64,000 nt of DNA, from positions 620,001 through 684,000 of the forward strand of contig NZ_JAFCMB010000002.1 of NCBI RefSeq assembly GCF_018130145.1. The letters are read 5' to 3'. The position numbers were made by a program, and so were the translations under genes. Positions 9,215-18,963 of this stretch are shown one piece after another. Under the pieces are notes generated by a model that was not told the origin of the DNA, ran no database searches, and saw nothing but the letters and a program-made list of their open reading frames with translations. The stretch is from Bradyrhizobium sp. AUGA SZCCT0176. Lineage in GTDB: Bacteria > Pseudomonadota > Alphaproteobacteria > Rhizobiales > Xanthobacteraceae. The first letter of the stretch is position 1. The number at the start of each line of letters is the position of its first letter.

Positions 9215-10182
9215 GCGAGCCGCTGCTCAAAGTCGCAAAACTGACCAAGGAATTTCCGCTCAAGGGCGGGCTGTTCAGCGGTCAAACCGCCAGCGTTCAT
9301 GCGGTCGACGGCGTCGATTTTCACGTCGACCGCGGCGAAACGCTGGGCCTGGTCGGGGAATCCGGCTGCGGCAAATCGACCACCGGCCGCTGCGTGCTTC
9401 GCCTGATCGAACCGAGTTCGGGCGAAATCCATTTCGACGGAAAGGATGTCCGGTCGCTCAAGGCCGACGACCTTCGCATCCTGCGCCGCGACATCCAGAT
9501 CATCTTTCAGGACCCTTACGCGTCGCTCAATCCGCGCATGAATGTGGGCGCGATCGTCGGCGAAGCGCTGATCATCCACCAACTGACCAAGACCAAACAG
9601 CAGTTCGAAGAGCGCGTGGTGGATTTGCTGGAAACCGTCGGCCTGCGCGCGGACCATATGAGCCGCTATCCGAACGAATTCTCCGGCGGCCAGCGCCAGC
9701 GCATCGGCATCGCGCGGGCGCTTGCGGTCGAGCCCAAGCTGATCATCTGCGACGAGCCGGTGTCGGCGCTGGACGTTTCGATCCAGGCCCAGGTCATCAA
9801 CCTGCTGGAAGATCTGCAGGAAAAGTTCGGGCTCGCCTATCTCTTCATCGCCCACGATCTTGCGGTGGTCGAGCATATCTCCAAGCGTATCGCGGTGATG
9901 TATCTCGGGCGCATTGTCGAGATGGCGTCAGCCCACGAACTCTATGCCTCGCCGCGGCATCCCTACACCGAAGCGCTGCTGTCGGCGGTGCCGATACCGG
10001 ATCCGAAAGTGAAGCGGCAGCGCGTCCGGCTGTCGGGCGAAGTGCCGAACCCGATTTCTCCGCCGACCGGCTGTCACTTTCACACCAGATGCCCGATCGC
10101 GCAGTTTCCGTTATGCAAGAGCGAGGCCCCGCCGCTCAAGCAAAGCGCCGACGGGCACTGGGTCGCCTGCCATTTCCGCTGA
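9211..10182 (+). CDS. peptide ABC transporter ATPase (DppF/OppF type)
   Basis: Second ATPase, 323 residues, pairing with the previous product. Walker [10 protein letters not shown], a [11 protein letters not shown] segment after the Q-loop that typifies DppF/OppF, signature FSGGQRQRI, Walker [13 protein letters not shown], and H-switch FIAHDLAVV. The C-terminal domain includes [11 protein letters not shown] with the family cysteines. Start overlaps the previous stop in an ATGA arrangement (4 bases). It ends the operon; the next gene is on the opposite strand. Confidence 0.95.
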   Translation: MSEPLLKVAKLTKEFPLKGGLFSGQTASVHAVDGVDFHVDRGETLGLVGESGCGKSTTGRCVLRLIEPSSGEIHFDGKDVRSLKADDLRILRRDIQIIFQDPYASLNPRMNVGAIVGEALIIHQLTKTKQQFEERVVDLLETVGLRADHMSRYPNEFSGGQRQRIGIARALAVEPKLIICDEPVSALDVSIQAQVINLLEDLQEKFGLAYLFIAHDLAVVEHISKRIAVMYLGRIVEMASAHELYASPRHPYTEALLSAVPIPDPKVKRQRVRLSGEVPNPISPPTGCHFHTRCPIAQFPLCKSEAPPLKQSADGHWVACHFR

Positions 10183-10263
10183 AGGCAAGTCTGCACGGCG
10201 CGCCGTTCCATCGAGATGATCCGGCGATGGCGCCCTTCCCGGGCGCTGGCGCAAAGCGCGCGC

Positions 10264-11523
10264 TCATTCCTGTTTCCAGAACCGGTCGTTTGGCGTTATC
10301 CCGGCCGGATCAGAGGACAATTCGGGCCGGATGCGGTTGAGGTAATACATATTCACCAAACCCTGATGCTTCACTTCGACGGCCCCACGAGCGTCGGTCT
10401 CGAATCGCGTTTTGATGTGCTGCCAGGTCGATTCGGCGATGCTGATGCGTCCGGGAGCGCCGGCGGCTTCGACGCGCTGGGTTATATTCACGGTATTTCC
10501 CCAGATATCGTAGGTGAATTTGTGTTTCCCGACGACGCCGGCGATGACCGGTCCGGTATTGATTCCAATTCTTACCTGCCACGCCGGAAGGTGCAGCTTC
10601 TCGCGTTGCCGATTGAGTCTGGCCAGGTGATCGATGACCTGCAGCGCCGCCAACGCGGCATCGATGGCGTGCGAGCGGTTAGGCTCCGGCACGCCGCCGA
10701 CAGCGAGATAGGCGTCTCCGATCGTCTTGAGTTTTTCGAGGCGATGCTTGGCCATGATGTCGTCGAACCTGGTGAAGTGCTGGTCGAGCTGGTCAATGAC
10801 GCTCGCCGGCTCCATGGTTTCGACCAGTCGGGTGAAGCCGGTGAAATCGATCAGCATCACCGTCGCAGAATCGAAGAAGCGCGGCTGAACGCGGTCATTT
10901 GCCTTGAGCTCGGCTGCGATGGATGACGGCAGGATGTTCAGCAGCAGCTTGTCCGATTCGGCTTTCCCGGCGACGGCCTGGTCGCGTGCACGCTCCAACT
11001 CACGCAGCATCTCGTTGCGCACGAGCAATTGCCGGCGCAATTCGAGGTGAACCATCGTCTGGTGTGCCAGTCGTCTGAGCGCCTCCTGCTGCCCGAAGGT
11101 AAGTTCCCGCGGCTCGAAGGCGATCACGCACAAAGTGCCCAGCGCATAGCCGTCCTGCGTGATGAGGGGAACGCCGCAATAGAAGCGAATGTGCATATCG
11201 CCCGTCACTAGCGGGCTGGTATTGAATCGTTGATCCTTTATCAGGTCGGGAATGTAGAGGATGTCGTTGTTGCAGATCGTGGCCGTGCAGATCGAAATTT
11301 CCCGCGGGCATTCGGAAAGCTCTGCTGGAAGTGGACCATACTTCGCCTTGATCCACTGCCGCGATGCGTCGACGAAGCTGACCAAAGCGGCGGGGCAGCC
11401 GCAGATCTGCGCCGCCAGTTCGGTGATTTCGTCGAAACCGGCTTCTGGAAGCGTGTCGAGGATTGCGTAGTTTGTCAGCGCGACAAGGCGTCCGGGCTCA
11501 TTGACTGGAATCGTCTGGTTCAT
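10264..11523 (-). CDS. GAF-domain class III adenylate cyclase
   Basis: A cytoplasmic 419-residue enzyme predicted to convert ATP to cAMP. Residues ~25-160 form a GAF domain (CGCPAALVSFVDASRQWIK, later FYCGVPLITQDGYALGTLCV). A helical linker (~165-205) leads to a cyclase domain at ~215-400. Metal-binding Asp residues sit in MLIDFTGFT and IGDAYLAVGG. The substrate-selecting Lys and Asp are in EKLKTIGDAY and FTYDIWGNTVN, the adenine-specific combination. Transition-state Asn and Arg are in NTVNITQR. The GAF domain should bind a small ligand or sense redox; which is not visible. It is transcribed towards the peptide transporter operon, ending 81 bases from it. Confidence 0.92.
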   Translation of the reverse strand: MNQTIPVNEPGRLVALTNYAILDTLPEAGFDEITELAAQICGCPAALVSFVDASRQWIKAKYGPLPAELSECPREISICTATICNNDILYIPDLIKDQRFNTSPLVTGDMHIRFYCGVPLITQDGYALGTLCVIAFEPRELTFGQQEALRRLAHQTMVHLELRRQLLVRNEMLRELERARDQAVAGKAESDKLLLNILPSSIAAELKANDRVQPRFFDSATVMLIDFTGFTRLVETMEPASVIDQLDQHFTRFDDIMAKHRLEKLKTIGDAYLAVGGVPEPNRSHAIDAALAALQVIDHLARLNRQREKLHLPAWQVRIGINTGPVIAGVVGKHKFTYDIWGNTVNITQRVEAAGAPGRISIAESTWQHIKTRFETDARGAVEVKHQGLVNMYYLNRIRPELSSDPAGITPNDRFWKQE

Positions 11524-11892
11524 GACAAGCCCTTCGCGTTAGCCGCGTCATCAAGTCTGGTCGCGAGACAAGAGCCGTCACATAGCCATCATCGCATCTC
11601 TCTGTCGCCTAAGACGAACATGCGGCTACCGGTCAGAAAGCTCCTGGAGCTATTCCTGTTGGCTCAAATTAGCACAGTGACGACTGGAAGACGAGCGATG
11701 GGAAGAGCGCAGCAGGACTATGCGTGGCCGACATCGCCATTGGCCAGGTCCGGGTTGCACCGCGAGCGGACCTGCACAGGCTGGACGTGAAGCCTGGCCG
11801 CCAGCATGATCCCGTGAGATCGCTAGCCCGTGCCGGCACGAGAGGCGGCACGGCCGCCCGCCGGAGGATTTTCGCTCACCAGGGAGACCAAC
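11524..11892. other. divergent intergenic region between cyclase and bicupin genes
   Basis: About 370 bases separating two divergently transcribed genes. It holds a perfect 12-base palindrome CGTGCCGGCACG at 11829-11840, some 50 bases before the bicupin start. An agggaga ribosome binding site precedes the ATG at 11893. I could not identify a convincing -35/-10 pair. Confidence 0.4.
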
Positions 11893-13071
11893 ATGTCCAA
11901 TCCGCAACGCCGGGAGTTTCTCCCTGCCGCCGCTGCCATCGCCTCGCTGGCGACGCTGGCCGGATCGCAAGTGGCGGTCGCCGGCGATCCCAGCTTCATG
12001 AACAACGTCCCCGATCCCGCGCTGTCGGGAAAGGACCTGCCGACCTTCAAGTTCGCGCTGGAGAAATCCGCCGGCAAGGTGATCGGCAACAGCTACGGCA
12101 AGGAAGCCACCGTTACGCAGCTGCCGATCTCCAAGGGAATTGCCGGGGTTTCGATGCGGCTCGAGCCCGGCGCGATGCGCGAGATGCACTGGCACGCCAC
12201 CGCGGCCGAATGGGCGTTCGTGTTCGAGGGGCGCGTTCGCACCACCGTCGTCGATCCCAACGGCTTTGCCGAGACCAACGATTTCGATCCGGGCGACGTC
12301 TGGTACTTTCCCCGCGGTCACGGCCACATGCTGCAATGTCTTGGCGACAAGCCCTGCCGTTTCATTCTGATCTTCGACAACGGTTATTTTTCCGAGTTCG
12401 GCACCTTCAGCATCACCGACTGGATCGGCCACATCCCGAAAGCGCTGCTGGCGAAGAACTTCGGCGTGCCGGAATCGGCGTTCGACAATTTCCCCAACGA
12501 CGAAGTGTATTTTGCCCGCGGCAAGCCGCCACCCGCGGAGCCGTCGGTGCCGCTGCAGGGCTGGAAGCTGCCGCCGCAAACGCACAGATACCGCCTGCTG
12601 GCGCAGCCGCCGCACGGCATCTTTCAGGGCGGCCGGGAATGGCGCGTCGATTCAAGCCGCTTTCCGATTGCGAAAACCATCACCGGCGTCGTGCTCGATC
12701 TCGATCCCGGTGCGCTGCGAACACTGCACTGGCATCCGAATGCAGACGAGTGGCAGTACGTGCTGGACGGCACCGTCAGCGTCACGCTGTTCGGCTCGCA
12801 CGGGCGCACAAGGATAGAGCAGTTGCAGCAGGGCGACGTCGGCTATATCCCGCAAGGCTACGGGCACTCCATTGAAAATATCGGCGACAAGCCTGCGCGC
12901 ATCCTGATCGGCTTCAATTCCGGTATCTACGAGACCATCGACCTGTCGCAATGGATCGCGGCCAACCCGGCCGACGTGCTCGCCACCAATTTCAGCCAGC
13001 CGCCTGAACTGTTCGGGAAATTTCCGCATCGCGACGTGTTCGTCACGGGCAAGGATGGACCCGGCAAATAG
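11893..13071 (+). CDS. exported bicupin, oxalate decarboxylase-like
   Basis: About 392 residues, with an N-terminal export signal starting QRREFLPAAAAIAS (Tat-like double arginine) and two cupin domains. Metal-ligand sets are visible in both: MHWHATAAEWAFVFEG with GHGHML in domain 1, and LHWHPNADEWQYVLDG with GYGHSIENIG in domain 2, i.e. His-His-Glu-His twice. Between the domains DNGYFSEFGTFSITDW corresponds to the lid loop of Bacillus OxdC; its catalytic Glu appears retained (SEFG against SENS). This supports manganese-dependent oxalate decarboxylation to formate and CO2 in the periplasm, although oxidase activity cannot be excluded because the lid residues differ. Start chosen at ATG 11893 after agggaga; the frame stays open to 11830 without a better start. 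Confidence 0.85.
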   Translation: MSNPQRREFLPAAAAIASLATLAGSQVAVAGDPSFMNNVPDPALSGKDLPTFKFALEKSAGKVIGNSYGKEATVTQLPISKGIAGVSMRLEPGAMREMHWHATAAEWAFVFEGRVRTTVVDPNGFAETNDFDPGDVWYFPRGHGHMLQCLGDKPCRFILIFDNGYFSEFGTFSITDWIGHIPKALLAKNFGVPESAFDNFPNDEVYFARGKPPPAEPSVPLQGWKLPPQTHRYRLLAQPPHGIFQGGREWRVDSSRFPIAKTITGVVLDLDPGALRTLHWHPNADEWQYVLDGTVSVTLFGSHGRTRIEQLQQGDVGYIPQGYGHSIENIGDKPARILIGFNSGIYETIDLSQWIAANPADVLATNFSQPPELFGKFPHRDVFVTGKDGPGK

Positions 13072-13089
13072 GCCGGGAATCGGAAAAAC

Positions 13090-15750
13090 TCACGCCGGCA
13101 GGGGTTTTGGCACAGGCGCGCCATTGAGCAGCTTGCCGATCTCCGGCTTGCATGCCCCGCAATTGGTGCCGGCTTTTAATCGTTGACCAATGGCTTCGAC
13201 ATTTCTCGCGCCTTTGTTGATTTCGGCCGAGATCTGCCGTTGCCCGATGCCGAAGCACGAGCAGACGATCGGCCCGATATCCTCGCCGGCTTCCAGCGGC
13301 TGCCCTGTGAGCAGCGACATCCGCGCCTTTGGCGAGAGCGTGTTTTCCGCGAACAAATTGGTCAGCCATGAACGCGACACCAGCTTGTGGTCCGAGGCGA
13401 TGAAGATGCATCCCTCCAACCGCCCGTCGCGAATGCTCGCGTAACGATACCGGCCGATGCTCGGATCGCGATAGGCGATCCATTCGATGTCCGCCTGCTC
13501 GGCGCGGAGCTGCGCGCGCGCCCAATCGCGCCAGCTCGGCGGCCGTTCCTCGATCGCCAGCTCCATGCGCCAGCACATGCCCGACCGTCCGGAAACCCAG
13601 TACCCCTTCTCCGGGCGCTCGATCTCGTAACGGCTTAGAATGAAGGCATGCCATTTCGGCAGATAGGGCTCGGCCTTCACTGGCGTATGCTTGGATTCCG
13701 GCTGTCCGGATATCGGATCGGTCGCGGGATTGACCAGCGCGTTGATCAGGCCGTCGCCGGCATACTCGCCATTCCAGTGCATCGGCACGAACACGCAGCC
13801 GCGCCGCTGTTCGGCGGTGACGGTCACGCGCGCCACCATCTGGCCCCAGGGACTGGACAGCCGGGCGAGCGCGCCGTCGTCGAGCCCCGCCTTGCGCGCA
13901 TCCTCGGGGTGGAATTCCGCACAGGGTTCGAACATGTGCATCATCAGTCGCGGCGATTTCCCGGTCCGCGTCATGGTGTGCCACTGGTCGCGAATCCGGC
14001 CGGTGTTGAGAATCAGAGGATGCTCGCGGCTGGTCGGGTTCTTGGGCGGGCGCGGCACAACCGGAATAAAGCGCGCCTTGCGATCGGGGGTGAAGAATCC
14101 GCCGGTCTCGAACAGCCGCTGCGTGCCGGTCGGATAATCCCGCGTCACCGGCCATTGTACCGGGGCCAGCGTCTCGTAAGCGCGATCATCGAGCGTGCTC
14201 AAGGCGGAGAGATCGAAATCCCGCACGCCATTATTCTCAAAGCCGGAGAGGCTGGCGTGCTCCCGAAATATCCCGGCCACGCTCGTATAGTCGAAGCCTG
14301 AAAATCCCATGCGGCGGGCGACATCGCAGATGATCCGCCAATCCGGACGCGCGGAGCCGGGTGCCGGCAAGAACGGCCGTTGCCGGGAGATGCGGCGCTC
14401 GGAATTGGTGACGGTGCCGTCCTTTTCGCCCCACGCCGTCGCAGGCAGCAGCACATGGCCGTGACGCGTCGTGTCGGTATGCCGCATGCAATCCGACACC
14501 ACGACGAGGTCGCAGGCATCCAGCGCGGCGCGCGCGCGAGTGGCATCCGGCAGGCTGACCAGCGGATTGGTGGACATGATCCAGACCGCCTTGATGCGGC
14601 CGTCGGCCATCGCGTCGAACATCTCGACCGCCTTGAGCCCGGACTTGTCCGCGATGACGGGCGAGCGCCAGAAGCGCTGCACGAGTTCGCGATGGCGCGG
14701 GTTCTCGATCTCCATATGGGCGGCGAGCTGATTGGCGAGGCCACCGACTTCGCGTCCGCCCATCGCATTGGGCTGGCCGGTGAGCGAGAACGGCCCCATG
14801 CCGGGCTTTCCGATCCGGCCGGTCAGCAGATGGCAGTTGATGATCGCATTGACCTTGTCGACGCCGCTGCTCGACTGATTGATGCCCTGGGAATAGAGCG
14901 TGACGACGCGCTCGGTCCTGGCGAACCAGCTGAAAAACTGCTCGACTGCACTGCCCGTCAGCCCGCAGACGTCAGCCGTGTGCGCCACGGTCTGGCCAGC
15001 TACTTGCGCCAGCGCCGCCTCGGCGCCGGTGGTGAAATCGCCGACGAACGCGCCATCGGCCGCCTTGTTCTTCGCAAGATACGCCAGCAATCCGTTGAAC
15101 AAAACGGAGTCGCTGCCCGAACGAACCGGCAGATGCAGGTCGGCGCCCTCGCAGGTCGCCGTCCGGCGCGGGTCGATGACGACGATGCGGCAAGCGGGAT
15201 TTTTGGCTTTCGCCGCCAGCATGCGCTGGTGAAGAATCGGATGGCACCAGGCCGCATTGGATCCGACCAGGACCAGCAGGTCGGCCAGTTCCAGATCTTC
15301 ATAACAACCCGGAACGGTGTCGCTGCCGAAGGCACGCTTGTGACCCACCACGCTGGAGGCCATGCACAGCCGCGAATTGGTATCGATATTGGCGGTGCCG
15401 ACAAAGCCCTTCGCGAGCTTGTTGACGACGTAGTAGTCCTCGGTGAGAAGCTGGCCCGAGACGTAGAACGCCACCGCGTCAGGCCCGTGCTCCCGGATCG
15501 CCTTGCTGAATCCATCGGCGACATGGCCGAGCGCGGCATCCCAGGTCGCAGCGCGGCCGTTGACCATGGGCTCGAGCAGGCGTCCTTCCAGATCGACTGT
15601 TTCAGCCAGCGCCGATCCTTTCGCGCACAGCCGCCCGAAATTTGCCGGATGCAGCGGATCACCCCGGACCGTGACGGCCCCCGCCGGATCCCTGTCGGCC
15701 ACGACGCCGCAGCCGACGCCGCAATAGGGACATGTCGTCTTGACTGGCAC
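13090..15750 (-). CDS. nasA: assimilatory nitrate reductase, molybdopterin catalytic subunit
   Basis: Reduces nitrate to nitrite in the cytoplasm with a bis-MGD molybdenum cofactor. 886 residues. The N-terminal 4Fe-4S motif is CPYCGVGCG with the fourth Cys in GRLCAKG. The molybdopterin oxidoreductase body follows (NIDTNSRLCMASSV, VLVGSNAAWCHP, TGQPNAMGGREVGG). The dinucleotide-binding domain begins near PLILNTGRIRDQWHTMTR. The C-terminus adds a BFD-like 2Fe-2S domain (VCSCFGIG ... GTNCGACKPEI), as in the longer NasA/NasC proteins that receive electrons directly. It is the last gene of the nirB-nirD-nasA transcription unit, 12 bases after nirD. Confidence 0.95.
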   Translation of the reverse strand: MPVKTTCPYCGVGCGVVADRDPAGAVTVRGDPLHPANFGRLCAKGSALAETVDLEGRLLEPMVNGRAATWDAALGHVADGFSKAIREHGPDAVAFYVSGQLLTEDYYVVNKLAKGFVGTANIDTNSRLCMASSVVGHKRAFGSDTVPGCYEDLELADLLVLVGSNAAWCHPILHQRMLAAKAKNPACRIVVIDPRRTATCEGADLHLPVRSGSDSVLFNGLLAYLAKNKAADGAFVGDFTTGAEAALAQVAGQTVAHTADVCGLTGSAVEQFFSWFARTERVVTLYSQGINQSSSGVDKVNAIINCHLLTGRIGKPGMGPFSLTGQPNAMGGREVGGLANQLAAHMEIENPRHRELVQRFWRSPVIADKSGLKAVEMFDAMADGRIKAVWIMSTNPLVSLPDATRARAALDACDLVVVSDCMRHTDTTRHGHVLLPATAWGEKDGTVTNSERRISRQRPFLPAPGSARPDWRIICDVARRMGFSGFDYTSVAGIFREHASLSGFENNGVRDFDLSALSTLDDRAYETLAPVQWPVTRDYPTGTQRLFETGGFFTPDRKARFIPVVPRPPKNPTSREHPLILNTGRIRDQWHTMTRTGKSPRLMMHMFEPCAEFHPEDARKAGLDDGALARLSSPWGQMVARVTVTAEQRRGCVFVPMHWNGEYAGDGLINALVNPATDPISGQPESKHTPVKAEPYLPKWHAFILSRYEIERPEKGYWVSGRSGMCWRMELAIEERPPSWRDWARAQLRAEQADIEWIAYRDPSIGRYRYASIRDGRLEGCIFIASDHKLVSRSWLTNLFAENTLSPKARMSLLTGQPLEAGEDIGPIVCSCFGIGQRQISAEINKGARNVEAIGQRLKAGTNCGACKPEIGKLLNGAPVPKPLPA

Positions 15751-15762
15751 GCGTCGTTACCC

Positions 15763-16098
15763 TCAATCGGCGGAAGCGGCGACTACCTCACGAACGGACA
15801 GCCACACGGTGCCGTTCTCCACCTTGGCCGGATACGAATGCGCGCATCCCTCGTCAGGAGCGACCGCCTCGCCGTTTGCAAGCTCGATGACGAAATTGTG
15901 CAGCGGACAGGTGACGCGCTTGTTGTGCACGATGCCTTGCGACAACGGTCCGCCCTTGTGCGGGCAGCGATCGTCCAGCGCGAACACCTCGTCGTCTTCG
16001 GTGCGGAATACCGCGATGTTTCCCGACGCCGTGCGCACCACGCGGGCGCCGAGGCGCGGAATCTGGTCCAGGGCTCCGATTTCAATCCACCGTGTCAT
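15763..16098 (-). CDS. nirD: nitrite reductase small subunit, Rieske-type
   Basis: The 111-residue partner of NirB in NADH-dependent nitrite reduction to ammonium. A Rieske-like motif pair CPHKGG and CPLHNF is present, so in this lineage the small subunit keeps the Cys/His ligands for a 2Fe-2S cluster, unlike E. coli NirD. The ATG at 16098 is preceded by ggag at suitable spacing; an upstream in-frame ATG near the nirB stop would add only a few residues. It lies 11 bases after nirB and 12 before nasA, in one operon. Confidence 0.93.
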   Translation of the reverse strand: MTRWIEIGALDQIPRLGARVVRTASGNIAVFRTEDDEVFALDDRCPHKGGPLSQGIVHNKRVTCPLHNFVIELANGEAVAPDEGCAHSYPAKVENGTVWLSVREVVAASAD

Positions 16099-16109
16099 GC
16101 GAGCTCCGG

Positions 16110-18569
16110 TCATGCGAGTTCCAGCTCCGCCATCGGCGCGAACTCGTTGCGATCGACGCCGCGTTGGGCGCGTTCCGCCCATGGATCGCTTTGCGAGAAC
16201 TGCTGCGAATACACGAAACGGTCGTACAGCGCTTTGCGGTTGGTGAGATCCTCGACCACCTGCTTGCGGATGGCATCGAGACCGACACGATCGCACCACT
16301 TGTATATCCGCTCCAGATACCAGCCCTGCTCGCGATAGAGCTGCGTCAGTGCCGCGATCAACTCCAGCGTCTCCTCCTCGGTCGCCACCTTGGCGAGGAA
16401 TTCGGTTCCCTTGATGTGAAGGCCGGCGGCGCCCGCGAAATGGATCTCGTATCCGGAATCGACGCAGATCACGCCGACATCCTTGCAGGTCGATTCGGCG
16501 CAGTTGCGCGGACAACCCGACACCGCCATCTTCACCTTGGCCGGGGCCCAGGACCCCCACATGAATCTTTCAATCTTGATGCCGAGGCCGGTCGAGTCCT
16601 GGGTACCAAAGCGGCACCATTCCGAGCCGACGCAGGTCTTCACCGTACGCAGCCCCTTGGCATACGCATGCCCGGACACCATGCCGGCGTCGTTGAGGTC
16701 GGCCCACACCGCAGGCAGATCCTCCTTCTTGACGCCGAGCAGATCGATGCGCTGGCCGCCGGTGACCTTGACGGTCGGAATCTTGAACTTGTCGGCGACG
16801 TCGGCAATGGCCCGTAATTCGTCCGGCGTGGTCACGCCGCCCCACATCCGCGGCACCACCGAATAGGTGCCGTCCTTCTGGATGTTGGCATGAACGCGTT
16901 CGTTGATGTAACGCGACTGCTGGTCGTCGCGATATTCGCCGGGCCAGGTGGCGAGCAAATAATAGTTCAGCGCCGGCCGGCAGGAATGGCAACCGTTGGC
17001 GGTCTTCCAATCCATGAACTTCATGACATCGGGGATGGTCTTCAACTGCTGCTCGACGATGACGCGGCGCGCGTCGTCATGGCTGTGATCGGTGCACTTG
17101 CACATCGGCTTGACCTTCGGCGCCGTCGAATAGTCGCCACCGAGCGTGAACGCGAGCACTTGCTCGACGAGGCCGGTACATGAGCCGCATGACGATGACG
17201 CCTTGGTGTGGGCGCGTACGTCATCGATCGTGAACAGCTTCTTTTCGGCGATCGCCTTGACGATGGTGCCCTTGCAGACGCCGTTGCAGCCGCAGATCTC
17301 GGCCTCGTCGCCCATCGCGGCAACCGAATTCTGGCCGGCGTGACCGCCGTCGCCGAGATTGGCCGCACCGAATACCAGGCGCTCGCGCATCTGCGAGATA
17401 TCGGTGCCGTCGCGCAGATGCTGGAAATACCAGGGCCCGTCGACCGTATCGCCGTAAAGCACGGCGCCGACGATCTTCTTGTCGCGCAGGACGATCCGCT
17501 TGTAGACGCCACGCGCGGCGTCCTGCATCACGACTTCTTCCTTGTCGGCGCCGGGCGCAAAATCGCCGGCGGAGAACAGGTCGATGCCCGTCACCTTCAG
17601 CTTGGTCGAGACCACCGATCCCGAATAGCTGGCAAAGCCCTTCATGGCGAGCTGATTGGCGCAGACCTTGGCCTGATCGAACAGCGGCGCGACCAGACCG
17701 TAGGTCTGGCGACGGTGCTGCACGCATTCTCCGACCGCGTAGATGCGCCCGTCATAGGTCTGCATGGTGTCGGAGACGACAATGCCACGCTCGCAATGGA
17801 TGCCCGCCTTCTGCGCGAGCTCGATGTTCGGGCGGATACCGACGGCCATCACGACCAGGTCGGCCGGCAGCTCCACGCCATCGGCAAAGCGCACGCCCGT
17901 GACGCGGTCCTCGCCCAGGATCGCCTGCGTCTGCGCCGGCATCTTGAACACCATGCCGCGCTCTTCCAGCGACTTGCGCAACATTCCGCTTGCAACCGGA
18001 TCGAGCTGGCGTTCCATCAGGCAGTCGAGCAGATGCACGACGGTGACGTTCATGCCGCGCTTCATCAACCCGTTGGCGGCCTCGAGGCCGAGCAAGCCTC
18101 CACCGATCACGACGGCGTTCGGATGGCTCGTCGAGGCTTCAACCATGCGCTCGACGTCCTGGATATCCCGAAAGCCAATGACGCCGGGAAGATCCTTGCC
18201 GGGGAGCGGCAACATGATCGGGTTGGAGCCGGTCGCGATCAGCAGCCGATCATAAGCAACGCGCGCGCCCGTGGCGGTGACGACTTCGCAGGTGCGCCGG
18301 TCGATCATCACGATCGTCTCGCCCTTGCGCAGCGTGATGCCGTTGTCGTCATACCATTGCTCGGTGTTGAGCATGATGTCGTCGACGGACTTCTCGCCGG
18401 AGAGAACCGGCGACAGCAGGATACGATTGTAATTGCCGTAAGGCTCGGAACCGAACACCGTGATGTCGTAGAGATCAGGCGCACGCTCCAGCAGCGTTTC
18501 CACTGTGCGGATGCCGGCCATGCCGTTGCCGATCACCACCAGCTTCTGCCTGCTAACTTTCTCGAGCAT
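16110..18569 (-). CDS. nirB: NADH-dependent assimilatory nitrite reductase, large subunit
   Basis: Cytoplasmic siroheme enzyme reducing nitrite to ammonium with NADH. About 819 residues. Domain order: FAD/NAD(P)-binding reductase (KLVVIGNGMAG, then VVIGGGLLGLEAANGL and IYAVGECVQHR), BFD-like 2Fe-2S domain (CGCNGVCKG ... SSCGSCTG), and the sulfite/nitrite reductase half. The latter has the siroheme-4Fe-4S ligands CVGSEWCRFGTQDS and SGCPRNCAEST. The ATG at 18569 follows aaagg; 15 extra residues from an upstream frame are not family-like. First gene of the minus-strand operon with nirD and nasA; a near-consensus sigma-54 promoter lies 139 bases upstream. Confidence 0.95.
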   Translation of the reverse strand: MLEKVSRQKLVVIGNGMAGIRTVETLLERAPDLYDITVFGSEPYGNYNRILLSPVLSGEKSVDDIMLNTEQWYDDNGITLRKGETIVMIDRRTCEVVTATGARVAYDRLLIATGSNPIMLPLPGKDLPGVIGFRDIQDVERMVEASTSHPNAVVIGGGLLGLEAANGLMKRGMNVTVVHLLDCLMERQLDPVASGMLRKSLEERGMVFKMPAQTQAILGEDRVTGVRFADGVELPADLVVMAVGIRPNIELAQKAGIHCERGIVVSDTMQTYDGRIYAVGECVQHRRQTYGLVAPLFDQAKVCANQLAMKGFASYSGSVVSTKLKVTGIDLFSAGDFAPGADKEEVVMQDAARGVYKRIVLRDKKIVGAVLYGDTVDGPWYFQHLRDGTDISQMRERLVFGAANLGDGGHAGQNSVAAMGDEAEICGCNGVCKGTIVKAIAEKKLFTIDDVRAHTKASSSCGSCTGLVEQVLAFTLGGDYSTAPKVKPMCKCTDHSHDDARRVIVEQQLKTIPDVMKFMDWKTANGCHSCRPALNYYLLATWPGEYRDDQQSRYINERVHANIQKDGTYSVVPRMWGGVTTPDELRAIADVADKFKIPTVKVTGGQRIDLLGVKKEDLPAVWADLNDAGMVSGHAYAKGLRTVKTCVGSEWCRFGTQDSTGLGIKIERFMWGSWAPAKVKMAVSGCPRNCAESTCKDVGVICVDSGYEIHFAGAAGLHIKGTEFLAKVATEEETLELIAALTQLYREQGWYLERIYKWCDRVGLDAIRKQVVEDLTNRKALYDRFVYSQQFSQSDPWAERAQRGVDRNEFAPMAELELA

Positions 18570-18707
18570 GATCTGCCTTTCGCATTCCGACGACACCGCG
18601 CGTCGACGCGCCATGCGTCGTCGATCGGTGGAATAGAGATTGGGAGTTTTGAGGAGCCCATCCGCGGGCAGCTGACCATCATCAATGACGATCGATATTT
18701 CCTTGAA

Positions 18708-18723
18708 TACAAAACGCGTGCCA
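18708..18723 (-). promoter_or_regulatory. near-consensus sigma-54 promoter facing nirB
   Basis: Minus-strand sequence TTGGCACGCGTTTTGT matches the -24 box perfectly (TTGGCACG). It has the right 10-base spacing to the -12 dinucleotide, which is GT rather than the usual GC. It is placed to give a leader of about 125 bases before nirB. The -12 deviation lowers confidence. Confidence 0.5.
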
Positions 18724-18787
18724 ACTCGGCAGCAGCGATTCCGCGAGCGATATCAATAGGTTTATCGGCTGCCGCGAATTCGGGCGC

Positions 18788-18804
18788 TTGTGCGCACCGC
18801 ACAA
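18788..18804. promoter_or_regulatory. palindrome between the nirB and narK promoters
   Basis: TTGTGCG-CAC-CGCACAA is a perfect 7-bp inverted repeat. It lies about 65 bases upstream of the nirB sigma-54-like site and 130 upstream of the narK one, positions from which an NtrC-type enhancer-binding protein could act on both. The sequence resembles NtrC sites only loosely, so the factor is uncertain. Confidence 0.4.
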
Positions 18805-18933
18805 AAAAGCACCACCCTGCGCGTTTGAGTGGCGCGGTTTGCTGCCCGCTGCAGCAGATCGGGTTTTCTTCCCTGGCGGTGGAATAGCGGTCAACGCGTT
18901 GCGATTAAAGGCAAAGTGCCGCTCGCAATCGAA

Positions 18934-18948
18934 TGGCACAGATATTGC
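18934..18948 (+). promoter_or_regulatory. sigma-54 promoter of narK
   Basis: TGGCACAGATATTGC has GG and GC separated by exactly 10 bases and full TGGCAC and TTGC boxes, the RpoN -24/-12 consensus. The expected start of transcription is near 18960, about 120 bases before narK. This fits nitrogen-limitation control of nitrate uptake through NtrC. Confidence 0.75.
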
Positions 18949-18963
18949 TGCCGTTAGCGCCAA

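Noticed and set aside
14380..16338. Long plus-strand open frame opposite nasA (652 codons)
   Set aside because: It mirrors the codon periodicity of nasA/nirD on the opposite strand, has no domain or signal, and is expected in GC-rich DNA.
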